This document shows positions 18,698 through 27,786 of a DNA stretch of 64,000 nucleotides, piece after piece. A model generated the notes under the pieces. That model made no database searches. It was not told where the DNA came from and worked only from the letters and a program-made list of their open reading frames with translations. A program made the translations under genes and the position numbers. Where the stretch lies: assembly GCA_017623505.1 (NCBI GenBank), contig JAGAOZ010000003.1:1-64000 (forward strand), in the 5' to 3' direction. The first letter of the stretch is position 1. Each line of letters starts with the position of its first letter. This DNA comes from Alistipes sp. (GTDB lineage Bacteria; Bacteroidota; Bacteroidia; Bacteroidales; Rikenellaceae).

Positions 18698-20590
18698 ATG
18701 GATGTAAAACAGAGCATAGAATACGAACTTCTCTACAAGATTAATTCGCCTGCCGACTTAAAAAAACTCTCGGTAGACGACCTGCCTCGTTATTGTCAGG
18801 AGTTGCGACAATTCATCGTCGAGGAGTGCTCGAAGAATCCTGGTCATCTTGCATCCAGTCTTGGTACGATTGAGCTTAGCGTAGCCCTTCACTACGTCTA
18901 CGACACCCCGAACGACAAACTCATCTGGGATGTTGGTCATCAAGCCTACGCCCATAAGATTATCACAGGTCGTCGTGACGCCTTCCACACCAACCGCAAG
19001 CTGGGCGGTATCAGCGGTTTTCCGCGTATGGCCGAGAGTCCATACGACTCGTTTGGTGCGGGTCACGCCTCAACCTCTATCTCTGCTGCCTACGGTATGG
19101 TCAAGGCCGCCGAGTTACGTGGTGAGAAGATAAATGTCGTAGCCGTCATCGGTGACGGAGCTATGACCGGCGGTTTAGCCTTTGAGGGCCTGAACAATGC
19201 CGGTGACAAGAAGAGTGGCAATATACTCGTTATTCTGAACGACAACGAGATTTCTATCGACAAGGGTACGGGAGCGCTGAAGTCTTATCTGACGAAGGTC
19301 TCTACCTCGAAGCACTATAATCGCTTCAAGCAGGGTTTGTGGAGCATCTTTTCACACGTTCCGCCTCTGTTGCGCTTCTGTCAAAAGACGGGCAACGCCA
19401 TCAAGCAGGGCTTGTTGCAGAACAGTAACCTTTTCGAGAGTCTGAATTTCCGATATTTTGGCCAGATAAACGGCCACAATGTCAAAGAGTTGGTCAATAT
19501 CTTGACGGCATTGAAGGATATCAACCAGCCTAAGCTGCTACATGTTATCACCACTAAGGGCAAGGGCTACACCCCTGCCGAGGATAATCAGTCGTTGTGG
19601 CACGCCCCAGGCTGTTTCAATCCCGACACAGGCGAGCGTCTTACCTCAACAAACTCTACCTCCCGCTACCAGGATGTTTTTGGCGAAACGTTGGTCGAGC
19701 TGGCTGAGCAGGACCCTACCATTGTCGGAATCACACCAGCCATGCCTTCGGGTTGCTCACTAAATAAGATGATGGAGGTCTTCCCTAAAAGATGTTTCGA
19801 CGTGGGTATTGCCGAGGGGCACGCCGTAACCTTCTCTGCCGGATTGGCTGCCGGAGGTATGCATCCTGTCTGCAATATCTACTCTACGTTTATGCAACGA
19901 GCCTATGATAATGTTATCCACGATGTCGCTCTTCAAAACCTCCCTGTCACCTTCTGCTTAGACCGTGGCGGTTTGGTAGGCGAAGATGGTGCTACACATC
20001 ACGGAGCCTTCGATTTGGCCTATTTCTCTTGTATTCCTAATATGATTGTTGCCGCTCCGATGAATGAGTTGGAGCTACGCAATATGCTTTATACCGCCGT
20101 CAATACCCCTACACCTTACGCTATCCGCTACCCTCGTGGTTGTGGCGAAGGTGTCAAGTGGCAGGGCGTTGCGTTTGAGAATATCCCTACGGGCAAGGGC
20201 CGCCGCCTCAAGGATGGCAAAGAGTTGGCCGTTGTTAGTATCGGCACCGTCGGCAACATAGCCGCACGTGCCATTGCAGCCATTGAGAAGGAGTCTGCCC
20301 TCAGCATTGCGCACTACGATTTACGCTTTGCCAAGCCTCTTGACGAGGAGCTCCTAAGAGAGATAGGCAGCCGATTCTCCAAGGTGCTGACCGTCGAGGA
20401 TGGTATTCTGCGCGGTGGTGTAGGCGAAGCTGTGACCAAGTTCCTTAGCGACAACCACTTCTCCACAGAGGTAAAATCCCTGGGTATCGACGATTGCTTT
20501 GTTGAGCACGGCACACCGGCAGAGCTATATGCGCTTTGTGGCTACGATGAACTCTCTATTATAAACAGCATTAAAGAGCAACTCAAGTGA
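18698..20590 (+). CDS. dxs: 1-deoxy-D-xylulose-5-phosphate synthase
   Basis: The enzyme condenses pyruvate and glyceraldehyde 3-phosphate, the first step of the non-mevalonate isoprenoid pathway; ispH of the same pathway is in this window at 49517. The 630-aa protein shows the thiamine diphosphate motif GDGAMTGG (Asp153) with NDNEISI (181), the catalytic Glu in AEGHAV (Glu373), and the transketolase C-terminal domain. I chose the ATG at 18698 (MDVKQSIEYELLYKINSP) over an upstream TTG that lies inside the -7 box. The next gene overlaps its stop codon. Confidence 0.96.
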   Translation: MDVKQSIEYELLYKINSPADLKKLSVDDLPRYCQELRQFIVEECSKNPGHLASSLGTIELSVALHYVYDTPNDKLIWDVGHQAYAHKIITGRRDAFHTNRKLGGISGFPRMAESPYDSFGAGHASTSISAAYGMVKAAELRGEKINVVAVIGDGAMTGGLAFEGLNNAGDKKSGNILVILNDNEISIDKGTGALKSYLTKVSTSKHYNRFKQGLWSIFSHVPPLLRFCQKTGNAIKQGLLQNSNLFESLNFRYFGQINGHNVKELVNILTALKDINQPKLLHVITTKGKGYTPAEDNQSLWHAPGCFNPDTGERLTSTNSTSRYQDVFGETLVELAEQDPTIVGITPAMPSGCSLNKMMEVFPKRCFDVGIAEGHAVTFSAGLAAGGMHPVCNIYSTFMQRAYDNVIHDVALQNLPVTFCLDRGGLVGEDGATHHGAFDLAYFSCIPNMIVAAPMNELELRNMLYTAVNTPTPYAIRYPRGCGEGVKWQGVAFENIPTGKGRRLKDGKELAVVSIGTVGNIAARAIAAIEKESALSIAHYDLRFAKPLDEELLREIGSRFSKVLTVEDGILRGGVGEAVTKFLSDNHFSTEVKSLGIDDCFVEHGTPAELYALCGYDELSIINSIKEQLK

Positions 20591-21450
20591 TACATCGCAT
20601 CTGCATCGTAGTCCTAACGCTTTTTACCTGGCAAGCCGCAGCCCAATCCGATGTTTTAAAGTTGGAGAGCACACCATACTGCAATGTTGCCGACCTACTT
20701 CCCGACGATGTTACCGTCGCAGGCTCGTCGCAGGGTATGGCCATATATGGCGATACGGCTTTTCTGATGCACGACAAAGGGCAATGCGTCGTTATTAATC
20801 TGAAAGATAAACGTTTCATCAACACCTTCTTAATCGAGGGTAATGACGGACACTGCAATAACGCCTCTTTCGGGCGTGAACGCTACTCTTCCACCTCCCC
20901 TTTTCCACTACTCTACGTCAGCGAGTGTCGTGGCGAACGTGCCTGCTACGTCAATGACATCACCACCGAGGGCGCACAACTTGTCCAGAAGATTTTTTAC
21001 GATGGTGAGGATATCACAGGCCCAAGCGACTGGGTAGTCGATGCCCGCCGAGGCGACATCTACCTATACTGCACCATTGACGGCCGCCGCTCCTTGAAGC
21101 GTTTTAAGCTGCCACGCCTCAGCCATAGCGACGCCGACGGCGAGGTGCACCTCACACAGCAGGATACCCGTGCTGAGATTTATCTTGGCGAGGTGGCAAT
21201 TCCTCAAGGCTCATTTATCCGAGGCCGCTATATCTATCTTCCCGATGGTGTTCCCTCACGTGAGCGCAAGTTGCATGTTGTCGATATTCGTCGCAACCGT
21301 CTTGTCGGCGTAGCCGATTTAAACCACATAGAGTATGAGCCCGAAGGCATTTCAGCCCGCGGCGACCAACTCTACATCTCGTTTCACACGCCACGCTCAC
21401 CACGTGACAACCGCATCTATCGGATTGAAATCGACCTCCCACAACGCTAA
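20587..21450 (+). CDS. Hypothetical secreted protein, beta-propeller-like
   Basis: The frame starts with GTG at 20587, overlapping the dxs stop (GTGA), which indicates translational coupling. The 287-aa product has a signal peptide (ending AAAQ) and repeated strand-turn units (GMAIYGDTAFLMHDKG, GDIYLYCTIDG, GRYIYLPDG, DQLYISFHTP) like a five- or six-bladed propeller. No catalytic motif is recognised. Its 3' end overlaps the convergent lipocalin gene by four bases. A link to isoprenoid synthesis is not implied by the sequence beyond cotranscription. Confidence 0.7.
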   Translation: MIHRICIVVLTLFTWQAAAQSDVLKLESTPYCNVADLLPDDVTVAGSSQGMAIYGDTAFLMHDKGQCVVINLKDKRFINTFLIEGNDGHCNNASFGRERYSSTSPFPLLYVSECRGERACYVNDITTEGAQLVQKIFYDGEDITGPSDWVVDARRGDIYLYCTIDGRRSLKRFKLPRLSHSDADGEVHLTQQDTRAEIYLGEVAIPQGSFIRGRYIYLPDGVPSRERKLHVVDIRRNRLVGVADLNHIEYEPEGISARGDQLYISFHTPRSPRDNRIYRIEIDLPQR

Positions 21451-21968
21451 GGATTGTCAATAATAAGTTTATCCGTATCGTAGCCCTTCGCCTTTGCCAA
21501 AGCTATGATATGGCGCAGCGTCGCATCCTCCAATGATGGCATACGCGAGAGAATCCACAAATATTTTGGCGATTTACTACCTATCAGTGCCCATTGTCCC
21601 TTCTCATCCATTGCCAGGACATTGTAATCCGAGTAGAAGAACCAGAAGAACGATACACGCAACCGCCCCGGCGTATCGGTCAGCTTAGCCTTTCCTTTTG
21701 CCTCAGTGCGCTTACCATTTTTAATACCGCTGTTTATCACTTCGATAGTACCATCTTTTTTCAGCACATAGTCTGCCGTTACGGCGGTCATTCCCCGCTC
21801 AAAGCGATGATCCAGGCGCGCTATCTCATACCAACGACCCAAAAAACTCTTCAAATCAAACTTCTCGACAGGTGTGCTGTCTATACTCTGTCCTATACTC
21901 TCATAGGCAAAGACTCCAAGTATTAATACCAAAGCGAGGAGTAACATACGATATTGTTTACGTTTCAT
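21447..21968 (-). CDS. Lipocalin family protein (Blc-like)
   Basis: The 173-aa protein has an N-terminal hydrophobic segment (LLLALVLILGVFAY), then the lipocalin signature FLGRWYEIARLDHRFERG (residues about 45-62) and the later WFFYSDYNVL and YLWILSR strands of an eight-stranded barrel. Bacterial lipocalins bind lipids at the envelope. No lipobox Cys is present, unlike E. coli Blc, so it is either membrane-anchored by its N-terminus or periplasmic. It converges on the propeller-like gene with a 4-bp overlap. Confidence 0.88.
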   Translation of the reverse strand: MKRKQYRMLLLALVLILGVFAYESIGQSIDSTPVEKFDLKSFLGRWYEIARLDHRFERGMTAVTADYVLKKDGTIEVINSGIKNGKRTEAKGKAKLTDTPGRLRVSFFWFFYSDYNVLAMDEKGQWALIGSKSPKYLWILSRMPSLEDATLRHIIALAKAKGYDTDKLIIDNP

Positions 21969-22008
21969 AATACTTTTTGTTTATGAACATCCGTTGCAAT
22001 AACCGTAC

Positions 22009-22036
22009 AAAAAAGGCGAGCCTCGAAAGACTCGCC
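22009..22036 (-). terminator. Terminator of the alpha-oxoamine synthase gene
   Basis: On the minus strand GGCGAG (22036-22031) and CTCGCC (22020-22015) form a stem followed by six T residues (22014-22009). Confidence 0.8.
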
Positions 22037-22062
22037 AAAATTATAATATGAGTAATCTTCTC

Positions 22063-23334
22063 TTATCGAAGCTTGAACTCTGGGTCAGCCTTCATAGGGA
22101 TAGGCATTGAGCGGTAGTAACCTGCCTCAAACTTATCGCGTACTGCCTTAAATGCAGCGATTGTACGCTCTACGTCCTCCATAGTGTGAGCTGCAGTAGG
22201 GATGATTCGCAAGATAATCTCGCCCTTAGGAATTACAGGGTAGATTACAATCGAGCAGAAGATACCATAGTTCTCACGAAGGTCTACGATAAGGTTTGTA
22301 CCCTCCTCGTTACCGCCCTTCATATATACAGGAGTTACAGGCGACTGTGTTACACCAATCTCAAAGCCATTCTCCTTGAAACCGCTCTGGATAGCACGTG
22401 TAATCTCCCACAACTTCTCCTGATACTCAGGGTGGTTACGGATAAGCTCCAAACGCTTCAATGCACCGATAACCATAGGCATTGGCAATGACTTAGCGTA
22501 GAGCTGTGAACGCATATTGTAACGGAACAGGTTAATCAACCAACGTGGACCACTTACGAAAGCACCGATACCGGCCATTGACTTAGCAAATGTGTTGAAC
22601 AACACATCCACACCCTCGATTACGCCGAAGTGAGCCGCTGTACCACGACCACCTGGGCCCATAGTACCGAAACCGTGAGCATCATCCACGAGCAGACGGA
22701 AGTTAAAGTCCTTCTTAGCCTTCACGATAACATCCAAGAAGCCCAAGTCACCCTTCATACCGAATACACCCTCGGTGATAACCAACACACCACCACGCTG
22801 CTCCTCAGCGAGCTCTGTTGCGTGCTTAAGCTGCAAGCGCAATGAATCCTCGTCGTTGTGACCGTAAACGAAACGCTTACCCTTGTGCATACGCAAACCG
22901 TCGATGATACAAGCGTGACACTCTGCATCGTAAACCACAACGTCGCGTGGAGTAAGCAGACAGTCGATAATCGAAATCATACCCTGGTAGCCGAAGTTCA
23001 AAAGGAAAGCATCCTCCTTACCTACAAACTCAGCCAACTCACGCTCCAACTGCTCGTGATACTTAGTCTGACCACTCATCATACGCGCACCCATAGGAGC
23101 TGCCATTCCGAACTCTGCTGCACCTGCTGCATCAGCCTTACGTACCTCAGGATGATTTGCCAAACCCAAGTAGTTGTTCAAACTCCAGTTGAGCATCATC
23201 TTACCGCGGAAACGCATGTGAGGTCCCAACTCGCCCTCCAACTTAGGGAAAGCAAAATAACCGTGTACCAACTGCATGTACTGACCGATTGGTCCTCCGG
23301 AATTTTTCTCTAATCTCTCGAAAATATCAACCAT
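22063..23334 (-). CDS. Alpha-oxoamine synthase family PLP enzyme (serine palmitoyltransferase- or KBL-like)
   Basis: The 423-aa enzyme belongs to the group that condenses an amino acid with an acyl-CoA. It shows WSLNNYLGLANHPEV near the N-terminus, the Asp in LLVDDAHGFGTMG that contacts the PLP pyridine, and TFAKSMAGIGAF with the Schiff-base Lys. In Bacteroidetes, serine palmitoyltransferase begins sphingolipid synthesis, whereas 2-amino-3-ketobutyrate ligase degrades threonine; the sequence does not settle which, though its N-terminal extension (about 40 residues) favours a lipid-type member (inference). A TACCTTTG box lies at 23431-23424 on the minus strand, and the gene is monocistronic. 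Confidence 0.85.
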   Translation of the reverse strand: MVDIFERLEKNSGGPIGQYMQLVHGYFAFPKLEGELGPHMRFRGKMMLNWSLNNYLGLANHPEVRKADAAGAAEFGMAAPMGARMMSGQTKYHEQLERELAEFVGKEDAFLLNFGYQGMISIIDCLLTPRDVVVYDAECHACIIDGLRMHKGKRFVYGHNDEDSLRLQLKHATELAEEQRGGVLVITEGVFGMKGDLGFLDVIVKAKKDFNFRLLVDDAHGFGTMGPGGRGTAAHFGVIEGVDVLFNTFAKSMAGIGAFVSGPRWLINLFRYNMRSQLYAKSLPMPMVIGALKRLELIRNHPEYQEKLWEITRAIQSGFKENGFEIGVTQSPVTPVYMKGGNEEGTNLIVDLRENYGIFCSIVIYPVIPKGEIILRIIPTAAHTMEDVERTIAAFKAVRDKFEAGYYRSMPIPMKADPEFKLR

Positions 23335-23650
23335 AATGTTATAATATTTGTTTGTGTTTACTTCTGCTTTGCGCTGCTGCCAATCCCGACTACGCCGAAT
23401 CAGCAGCCAATCGTTTAACCGAACAAAGGTAATAAAATTTATTCAAAAAAGCCTCTCCGATACTCTTTTTTACACATCTCGCCCAACCAAATTAAGTATT
23501 TATACTTATCTGCTCAAAAAAATCCTTCATCAATCAACCGCACAACCTGACAACTTTTCTGCGCCCAAAAGACTACTTAAATAGCGCTTCAATTTGATAA
23601 TTGAAATACAAATAATTATCTTTGCCACAAATTAATCAAACAACGAGAGG
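23335..23650. other. Divergent intergenic region with two promoters
   Basis: This 316-bp gap carries the minus-strand -7 box of the oxoamine synthase gene (23424-23431) and the complete promoter of the CotH lipoprotein gene (23593-23624). The rest is AT-rich and shows no gene. Confidence 0.6.
23593..23624 (+). promoter_or_regulatory. Promoter of the second CotH lipoprotein gene
   Basis: TTTG (23593-23596), a 20-base spacer, and TATCTTTG (23617-23624) match the Bacteroidetes consensus exactly; the ATG follows 26 bases later. Confidence 0.8.
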
Positions 23651-26143
23651 ATGAAAAAGATTTTTCTTTGTATGTGTTGCGTAGCAGCTCTGCTTGCAAC
23701 ATCGTGTACGGATGACGACCCAGCTATTCCAGAGAACCCCAATCACGAACAACCTAATCCCGACCCCGACCCAGAGCCAGAACCCGAGCCAAGCGAGGTG
23801 AAAGTTGTGCTCAACGAGTTGTGCGGCAACAAGGCGTATAACGGTAACAAGTTCATCGAGTTGTATAACGCCGGTGAGGATGCAGCCACAATGACAGGCT
23901 GGACACTGCGTAAGTACGCATCCGACGCTACCGATGTGGAGGGTGTATATAATGTATGCTGGACTGCTCCGCAAGGTCTGATACTCGCTGCCGATGGTTA
24001 CCTGGTTTTGGAGGCTGACCAGACCGATCCGAAAAAGGGCTTCAATGCAGGTCTCTCGGCGAAGAAAGAGGTAAAGTTTGAGCTGGTAAATGCCGAGGGC
24101 GAGGTGGTCGATAGCTTTATCCGAGGCGAGGATGCGACACCTTTTGCGGAGAAGTCGTTGCCCGAGAACAAAGAGGCTTCGTTCTCTCGCGTACCAAACG
24201 GAGAGGGTGAGTTTGCATACGCTGTTCCAACCCCTGGCGGGGCTAACGGCGAGGCAACAGGCGAGATAGAGCATACTGCTCCCGACCCAGAGCCCGACCC
24301 AGAACCAAACCCAGGAGCAGGCGAGGGCAATGTTGTGCTGAATGAGTTGTGTGGTAACAAAGTATACAACGGTAACAAGTTCATCGAGTTGTACAACCTC
24401 AGTGATGAAGCAGCTGCAATGGCAGGCTGGACACTGCGTAAATATGCCTCAGATGCTACGGATGTCGTAGGTGTATATAACATCTGCTGGACAGCTCCCG
24501 AGGGCTTGACTATAGACGCAGGAGGTTACTTAGTTTTGGAGGCTGACCAGACCGACCCATCGAAAGGCTTCAGTGCAGGTCTCTCGGCAAAGAAAGAGGT
24601 GAAGTTTGAGCTGGTAAATGCCAAGGGCGAGGTGGTCGATAGCTTTATCCGAGGCGAGGATGCGACACCTTTTGCGGAGAAGTCGTTGCCCGAGAATACC
24701 GAGGCTTCGTTCTCTCGCGTGCCAAACGGAGAGGGTGAGTTTGCTTATGCTCTGCCAACCCCGGGAGCGGCTAATGGTGAGGCTACAGGTGAGATTGAGC
24801 ACGAGGCCGCACCTATTACCCCTAACCCCGGAACTAATCCAAGCGTAGCTGATGGTCTTGCATATATCTTCGACTTGGAGTCTCTGCCGGAGATTCACCT
24901 TGATATTCCTCTCGAGCAGTGGAACACTCTGTTGAAGGAGTACGATAAGGATATCAATACCGACGCTTATATCCACTGCGATGCAAGCTTCACGAAGAAT
25001 GGCGAGAAGCACTTCTTTGCTGATGCAGGTATCCGTCTCAGGGGTAACACCTCACGTCGTCGTCCCGAGGCGGGCAACAATGGCGAGATGCACAAGGGTG
25101 ATAAGGCAGATTGGCAGCACGTACACTTTATGCTTAACCTGCGTAAGTTCCAGAAGGATGATGCTCACGAATTGGGCGGTGTGAGAAAGATTCACCTCAA
25201 GTGGTGCAAGGATGACCCTGCATACGTTCGCGAGATATATTGCTACAACCTCTTCCGTCGCTACGGTATCGAGGCGGGTATCCGTTGCTCGTATGGTCGA
25301 TTGTGGCTTAAGGTTGAGGGCGACTCTCGAGAGACATACTACGGCGTCTATGAGATGTTGGAGGCTATCGACGAGGAGTATCTGAAGAATCGTACGGAGC
25401 TCTTTGGCGAGGGCGAGTTCAATCTCTGGAAGTGTGGCTACGGAGCCGACCTGAAGGAGACCGGTGGCAGCAACCGTTTCGTGAACGATGACGATGCCGG
25501 CACAGGTAACTATCCATACGTGCTGAAGACCAACTGCGACAAGTTTGCCTCGGCAAAGGAGCAGCTCATAGACTTCATCCTCAAGCTCAACGGCAAGACG
25601 GGTGATAGCTTCAAGACCTGGATTAACCAGGTTACAGACGTGGAGCTGCTGTTGAAGACCTATGCAGTGAATGTCGCTGTGGGTATGTGGGACGACTATT
25701 GGGGTAATATGAACAACTACTATATCTACTTCAACTCTAATGACAAGTACGATTATAAGTTCTTCTTCATCCCTTACGACTACGACAACACGCTCGGCAC
25801 GTCGAACATCATCGACGCAGGTCGTCAGGACCCAACTAATTGGGGAGATAACTCACGTAAGTTAATTAGCAAATTGTTGGAGTACCCTGAGTATCGCAAG
25901 ATTTATCTCGACGCCCTTCATGAGCTGTGCAACGACGATAATTTGTTTAGTGCAACAGGCAGTATGCAGCGTATCTCTGTTTGGCAGAACCTTATCCGTC
26001 AGTACGTTCCAAACGACACAGGCGAGGATATGGTCATCGAGGACCGCCCTGCATCATGGAGCAACCACTCGGAGTACCGCATTATGAGTCCAGGCTCAAA
26101 CAACTTCTTCACCGTTAAGAAGAACAGCATCCCTAAGCAGTAG
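23651..26143 (+). CDS. Surface lipoprotein with two lamin-tail domains and a CotH kinase-like domain
   Basis: The 830-aa protein has a lipobox LLATSC (Cys19) followed by TDDD, the acidic signal associated with surface display in Bacteroidetes. A Pro-Glu/Asp linker leads to two nearly identical lamin-tail domains (about 51-210 and 227-386; LNELCGNK, WTLRKYASDATD in each), then the CotH domain (about 405-800; GIRLRGNTSRRRPE, KIHLKWCKDD, YGVYEMLEAIDEEYL, and the metal-site-like FIPYDYDNTLG). The two lamin-tail repeats are 528 bp apart and share long identical DNA, so the duplication is recent. It is a paralogue of the gene at 1599, which has one such domain. A terminator follows at 26168. Confidence 0.87.
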   Translation: MKKIFLCMCCVAALLATSCTDDDPAIPENPNHEQPNPDPDPEPEPEPSEVKVVLNELCGNKAYNGNKFIELYNAGEDAATMTGWTLRKYASDATDVEGVYNVCWTAPQGLILAADGYLVLEADQTDPKKGFNAGLSAKKEVKFELVNAEGEVVDSFIRGEDATPFAEKSLPENKEASFSRVPNGEGEFAYAVPTPGGANGEATGEIEHTAPDPEPDPEPNPGAGEGNVVLNELCGNKVYNGNKFIELYNLSDEAAAMAGWTLRKYASDATDVVGVYNICWTAPEGLTIDAGGYLVLEADQTDPSKGFSAGLSAKKEVKFELVNAKGEVVDSFIRGEDATPFAEKSLPENTEASFSRVPNGEGEFAYALPTPGAANGEATGEIEHEAAPITPNPGTNPSVADGLAYIFDLESLPEIHLDIPLEQWNTLLKEYDKDINTDAYIHCDASFTKNGEKHFFADAGIRLRGNTSRRRPEAGNNGEMHKGDKADWQHVHFMLNLRKFQKDDAHELGGVRKIHLKWCKDDPAYVREIYCYNLFRRYGIEAGIRCSYGRLWLKVEGDSRETYYGVYEMLEAIDEEYLKNRTELFGEGEFNLWKCGYGADLKETGGSNRFVNDDDAGTGNYPYVLKTNCDKFASAKEQLIDFILKLNGKTGDSFKTWINQVTDVELLLKTYAVNVAVGMWDDYWGNMNNYYIYFNSNDKYDYKFFFIPYDYDNTLGTSNIIDAGRQDPTNWGDNSRKLISKLLEYPEYRKIYLDALHELCNDDNLFSATGSMQRISVWQNLIRQYVPNDTGEDMVIEDRPASWSNHSEYRIMSPGSNNFFTVKKNSIPKQ
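23803..24818 (+). repeat. Tandem duplication of the lamin-tail coding unit (528-bp period)
   Basis: Two in-frame units of 176 codons cover about 23803-24330 and 24331-24818. Stretches such as 24084-24170 and 24612-24698 are almost identical at the DNA level. Confidence 0.8.
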
Positions 26144-26481
26144 GCTTATATAACCAATTATAGTGTGAGGGTATCGGACAAAGCGTCTGATACCCTTGCT
26201 TTTGTCCTATCTAAAACTGAAAAGTGAAAACTGAAAGGTGAAAGGTAAATATAACAAATCCTCTATCTTCCCTATCTTCCCTAATTTCCCTAATCTCCCT
26301 AAAAAATCAATTACTCATTAAGTTCAGCCTCCTCCCCCCCCCTTATCAACCCTTAACATCCTTTAGTTTCCCCTAACGATTAGCTACATTCTCCCCCTCA
26401 AACCATAAACTTTTGCCGTTGCGCTTTTATCTTTCATCTTTTTTTTCTATCTTCGCAGAAGATAATAAACGTTTTCTAAAT
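26144..26481. other. Intergenic region between the CotH gene and pyrH
   Basis: This 338-bp gap contains the terminator at 26168-26200, GAAAACT/GAAAGGT phrases (26214-26250), a run of CCCTAA/CCCTAT phrases (26262-26305) and, near its end, a TATCTTCG -7-like box (26448-26455) 26 bases before pyrH. No gene is visible. Confidence 0.5.
26168..26200 (+). terminator. Terminator of the second CotH gene
   Basis: AGGGTATC (26168-26175) pairs with GATACCCT (26189-26196), with an inner GAC/GTC pairing; followed by TGCTTTTG. Confidence 0.75.
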
Positions 26482-27192
26482 ATGGCATACAAAAGAATAC
26501 TTCTCAAACTAAGTGGCGAGTCGTTGCAGGGAGCACAGAAATATGGCCTTTCAACCGACGTGTTGCAATCCTATGCCGAGCAGATTAAGGCCGCCGCAGA
26601 GAGTGGCGTGCAGATTGGCATCGTTATTGGTGGCGGTAACATATTCCGCGGCTTGCAGGGTGCTAAGCGTGGCTTTGACCGCGTCAAGGGCGACCAGATG
26701 GGTATGTTGGCAACCATCATCAACTCTTTGGCGTTGCAGTCGGCTTTGGAGGACAATGGCGTAAAAGCCAAGGTGCTGACCTCTATCCGCATGGAGCCTA
26801 TCGGCGAGTACTACTCTAAGGCACGCGCTATTGAATATCTGGAGGCAGGCTACGTGGTTATCATCGGCGGAGGCACGTCAAATCCTTACTTCTCTACCGA
26901 CACCGCATCGGCTCTGCGCGGTATAGAGATTGAGGCAGAGGTGATGTTCAAGGGTACACGCGTCGATGGCGTCTATACCGCTGACCCGGAGAAAGACCCT
27001 ACGGCAGTGAAGTTTGACCGCATAACTTTCGATGAGGTCTACAACCGCAACCTCAAGGTTATGGATATGACAGCCTTCACACTCTGTAAGGAGAACGGTT
27101 TGGATATTATCGTATTCGATATGGACAGCGAGGGCAACCTCCAGCGCGTTTTGGCAGGCGAGCCTATCGGAACACTTGTCTGTAAGGAGTAA
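26482..27192 (+). CDS. pyrH: UMP kinase
   Basis: The 236-aa protein phosphorylates UMP to UDP in pyrimidine nucleotide synthesis. It starts MAYKRILLKLSGESLQG, contains IGIVIGGGNIFRG and FSTDTASALRGIEI, and ends GTLVCKE, all typical of bacterial PyrH of the amino-acid-kinase fold. I chose the ATG at 26482 since the frame upstream overlaps the probable -7 box (26448-26455) and lacks similarity. It leads an apparent operon with tlpA-like and frr genes (23 and 25 bp spacers). pyrH-frr proximity is common in bacteria. Confidence 0.96.
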   Translation: MAYKRILLKLSGESLQGAQKYGLSTDVLQSYAEQIKAAAESGVQIGIVIGGGNIFRGLQGAKRGFDRVKGDQMGMLATIINSLALQSALEDNGVKAKVLTSIRMEPIGEYYSKARAIEYLEAGYVVIIGGGTSNPYFSTDTASALRGIEIEAEVMFKGTRVDGVYTADPEKDPTAVKFDRITFDEVYNRNLKVMDMTAFTLCKENGLDIIVFDMDSEGNLQRVLAGEPIGTLVCKE

Positions 27193-27215
27193 TTAACTAA
27201 AAAACGTACAAGACT

Positions 27216-27761
27216 ATGAGCACTTTTTTCGGCCGTAAGGCATATACAATGCTCCTCGTAGCATTTGCACTCTGTGTTGGCATGGGCACAGCGTCGGCAC
27301 AAGATGACGAGATTGCCAAGACCACACTCGTCAAGGTTGGTCAGGCGGCACCCGACTTCACCGTTACGATGTTTGACGGCGAGCAGATAACCCTCTCAGA
27401 GCAGCAGGGTAAGGTTGTATTGGTAAATTTCTGGGCTACATGGTGTCCTCCATGCCGTGAGGAGCTTACTCACGTCGAGAAGGAGATTATCCAAGCCTTT
27501 GAGGGCGAGCCATTCCTCTTCCTGCCTATCTCACGCGGCGAGGAGAAGGCCACCGTTGAGAAGTTCCGCAAGAAGATGGGTTATACCTTCCCTATGGGCT
27601 TAGACACCGACCAGAGCATCTTCAATAAGTTTGCGTCGAACTATATCCCTCGCAACTTCCTTATTGGCAAGGATGGCAAGATTGCCTACATCTCTGTCGG
27701 CTATGACGAGGCTGAATTCCAGGCACTTATCGCCGAGATTAAAAAGGCATTGCAAGAGTAA
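27216..27761 (+). CDS. TlpA-like thiol-disulfide oxidoreductase
   Basis: The 181-aa protein has a signal peptide (ending ASAQ, about 29) and a thioredoxin fold with VNFWATWCPPCREEL (Cys77, Cys80), VGQAAPDFTV before it and the cis-Pro region YIPRNFLIGKDG. Such periplasmic proteins of the TlpA/ResA group reduce or shuffle disulfides of exported proteins. It is inserted between pyrH and frr, an unusual place for a periplasmic protein, with 23-bp and 25-bp spacers, so it is probably cotranscribed with both. Confidence 0.88.
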   Translation: MSTFFGRKAYTMLLVAFALCVGMGTASAQDDEIAKTTLVKVGQAAPDFTVTMFDGEQITLSEQQGKVVLVNFWATWCPPCREELTHVEKEIIQAFEGEPFLFLPISRGEEKATVEKFRKKMGYTFPMGLDTDQSIFNKFASNYIPRNFLIGKDGKIAYISVGYDEAEFQALIAEIKKALQE

Positions 27762-27786
27762 AGTCAAAAACTAAAAACATAATACA

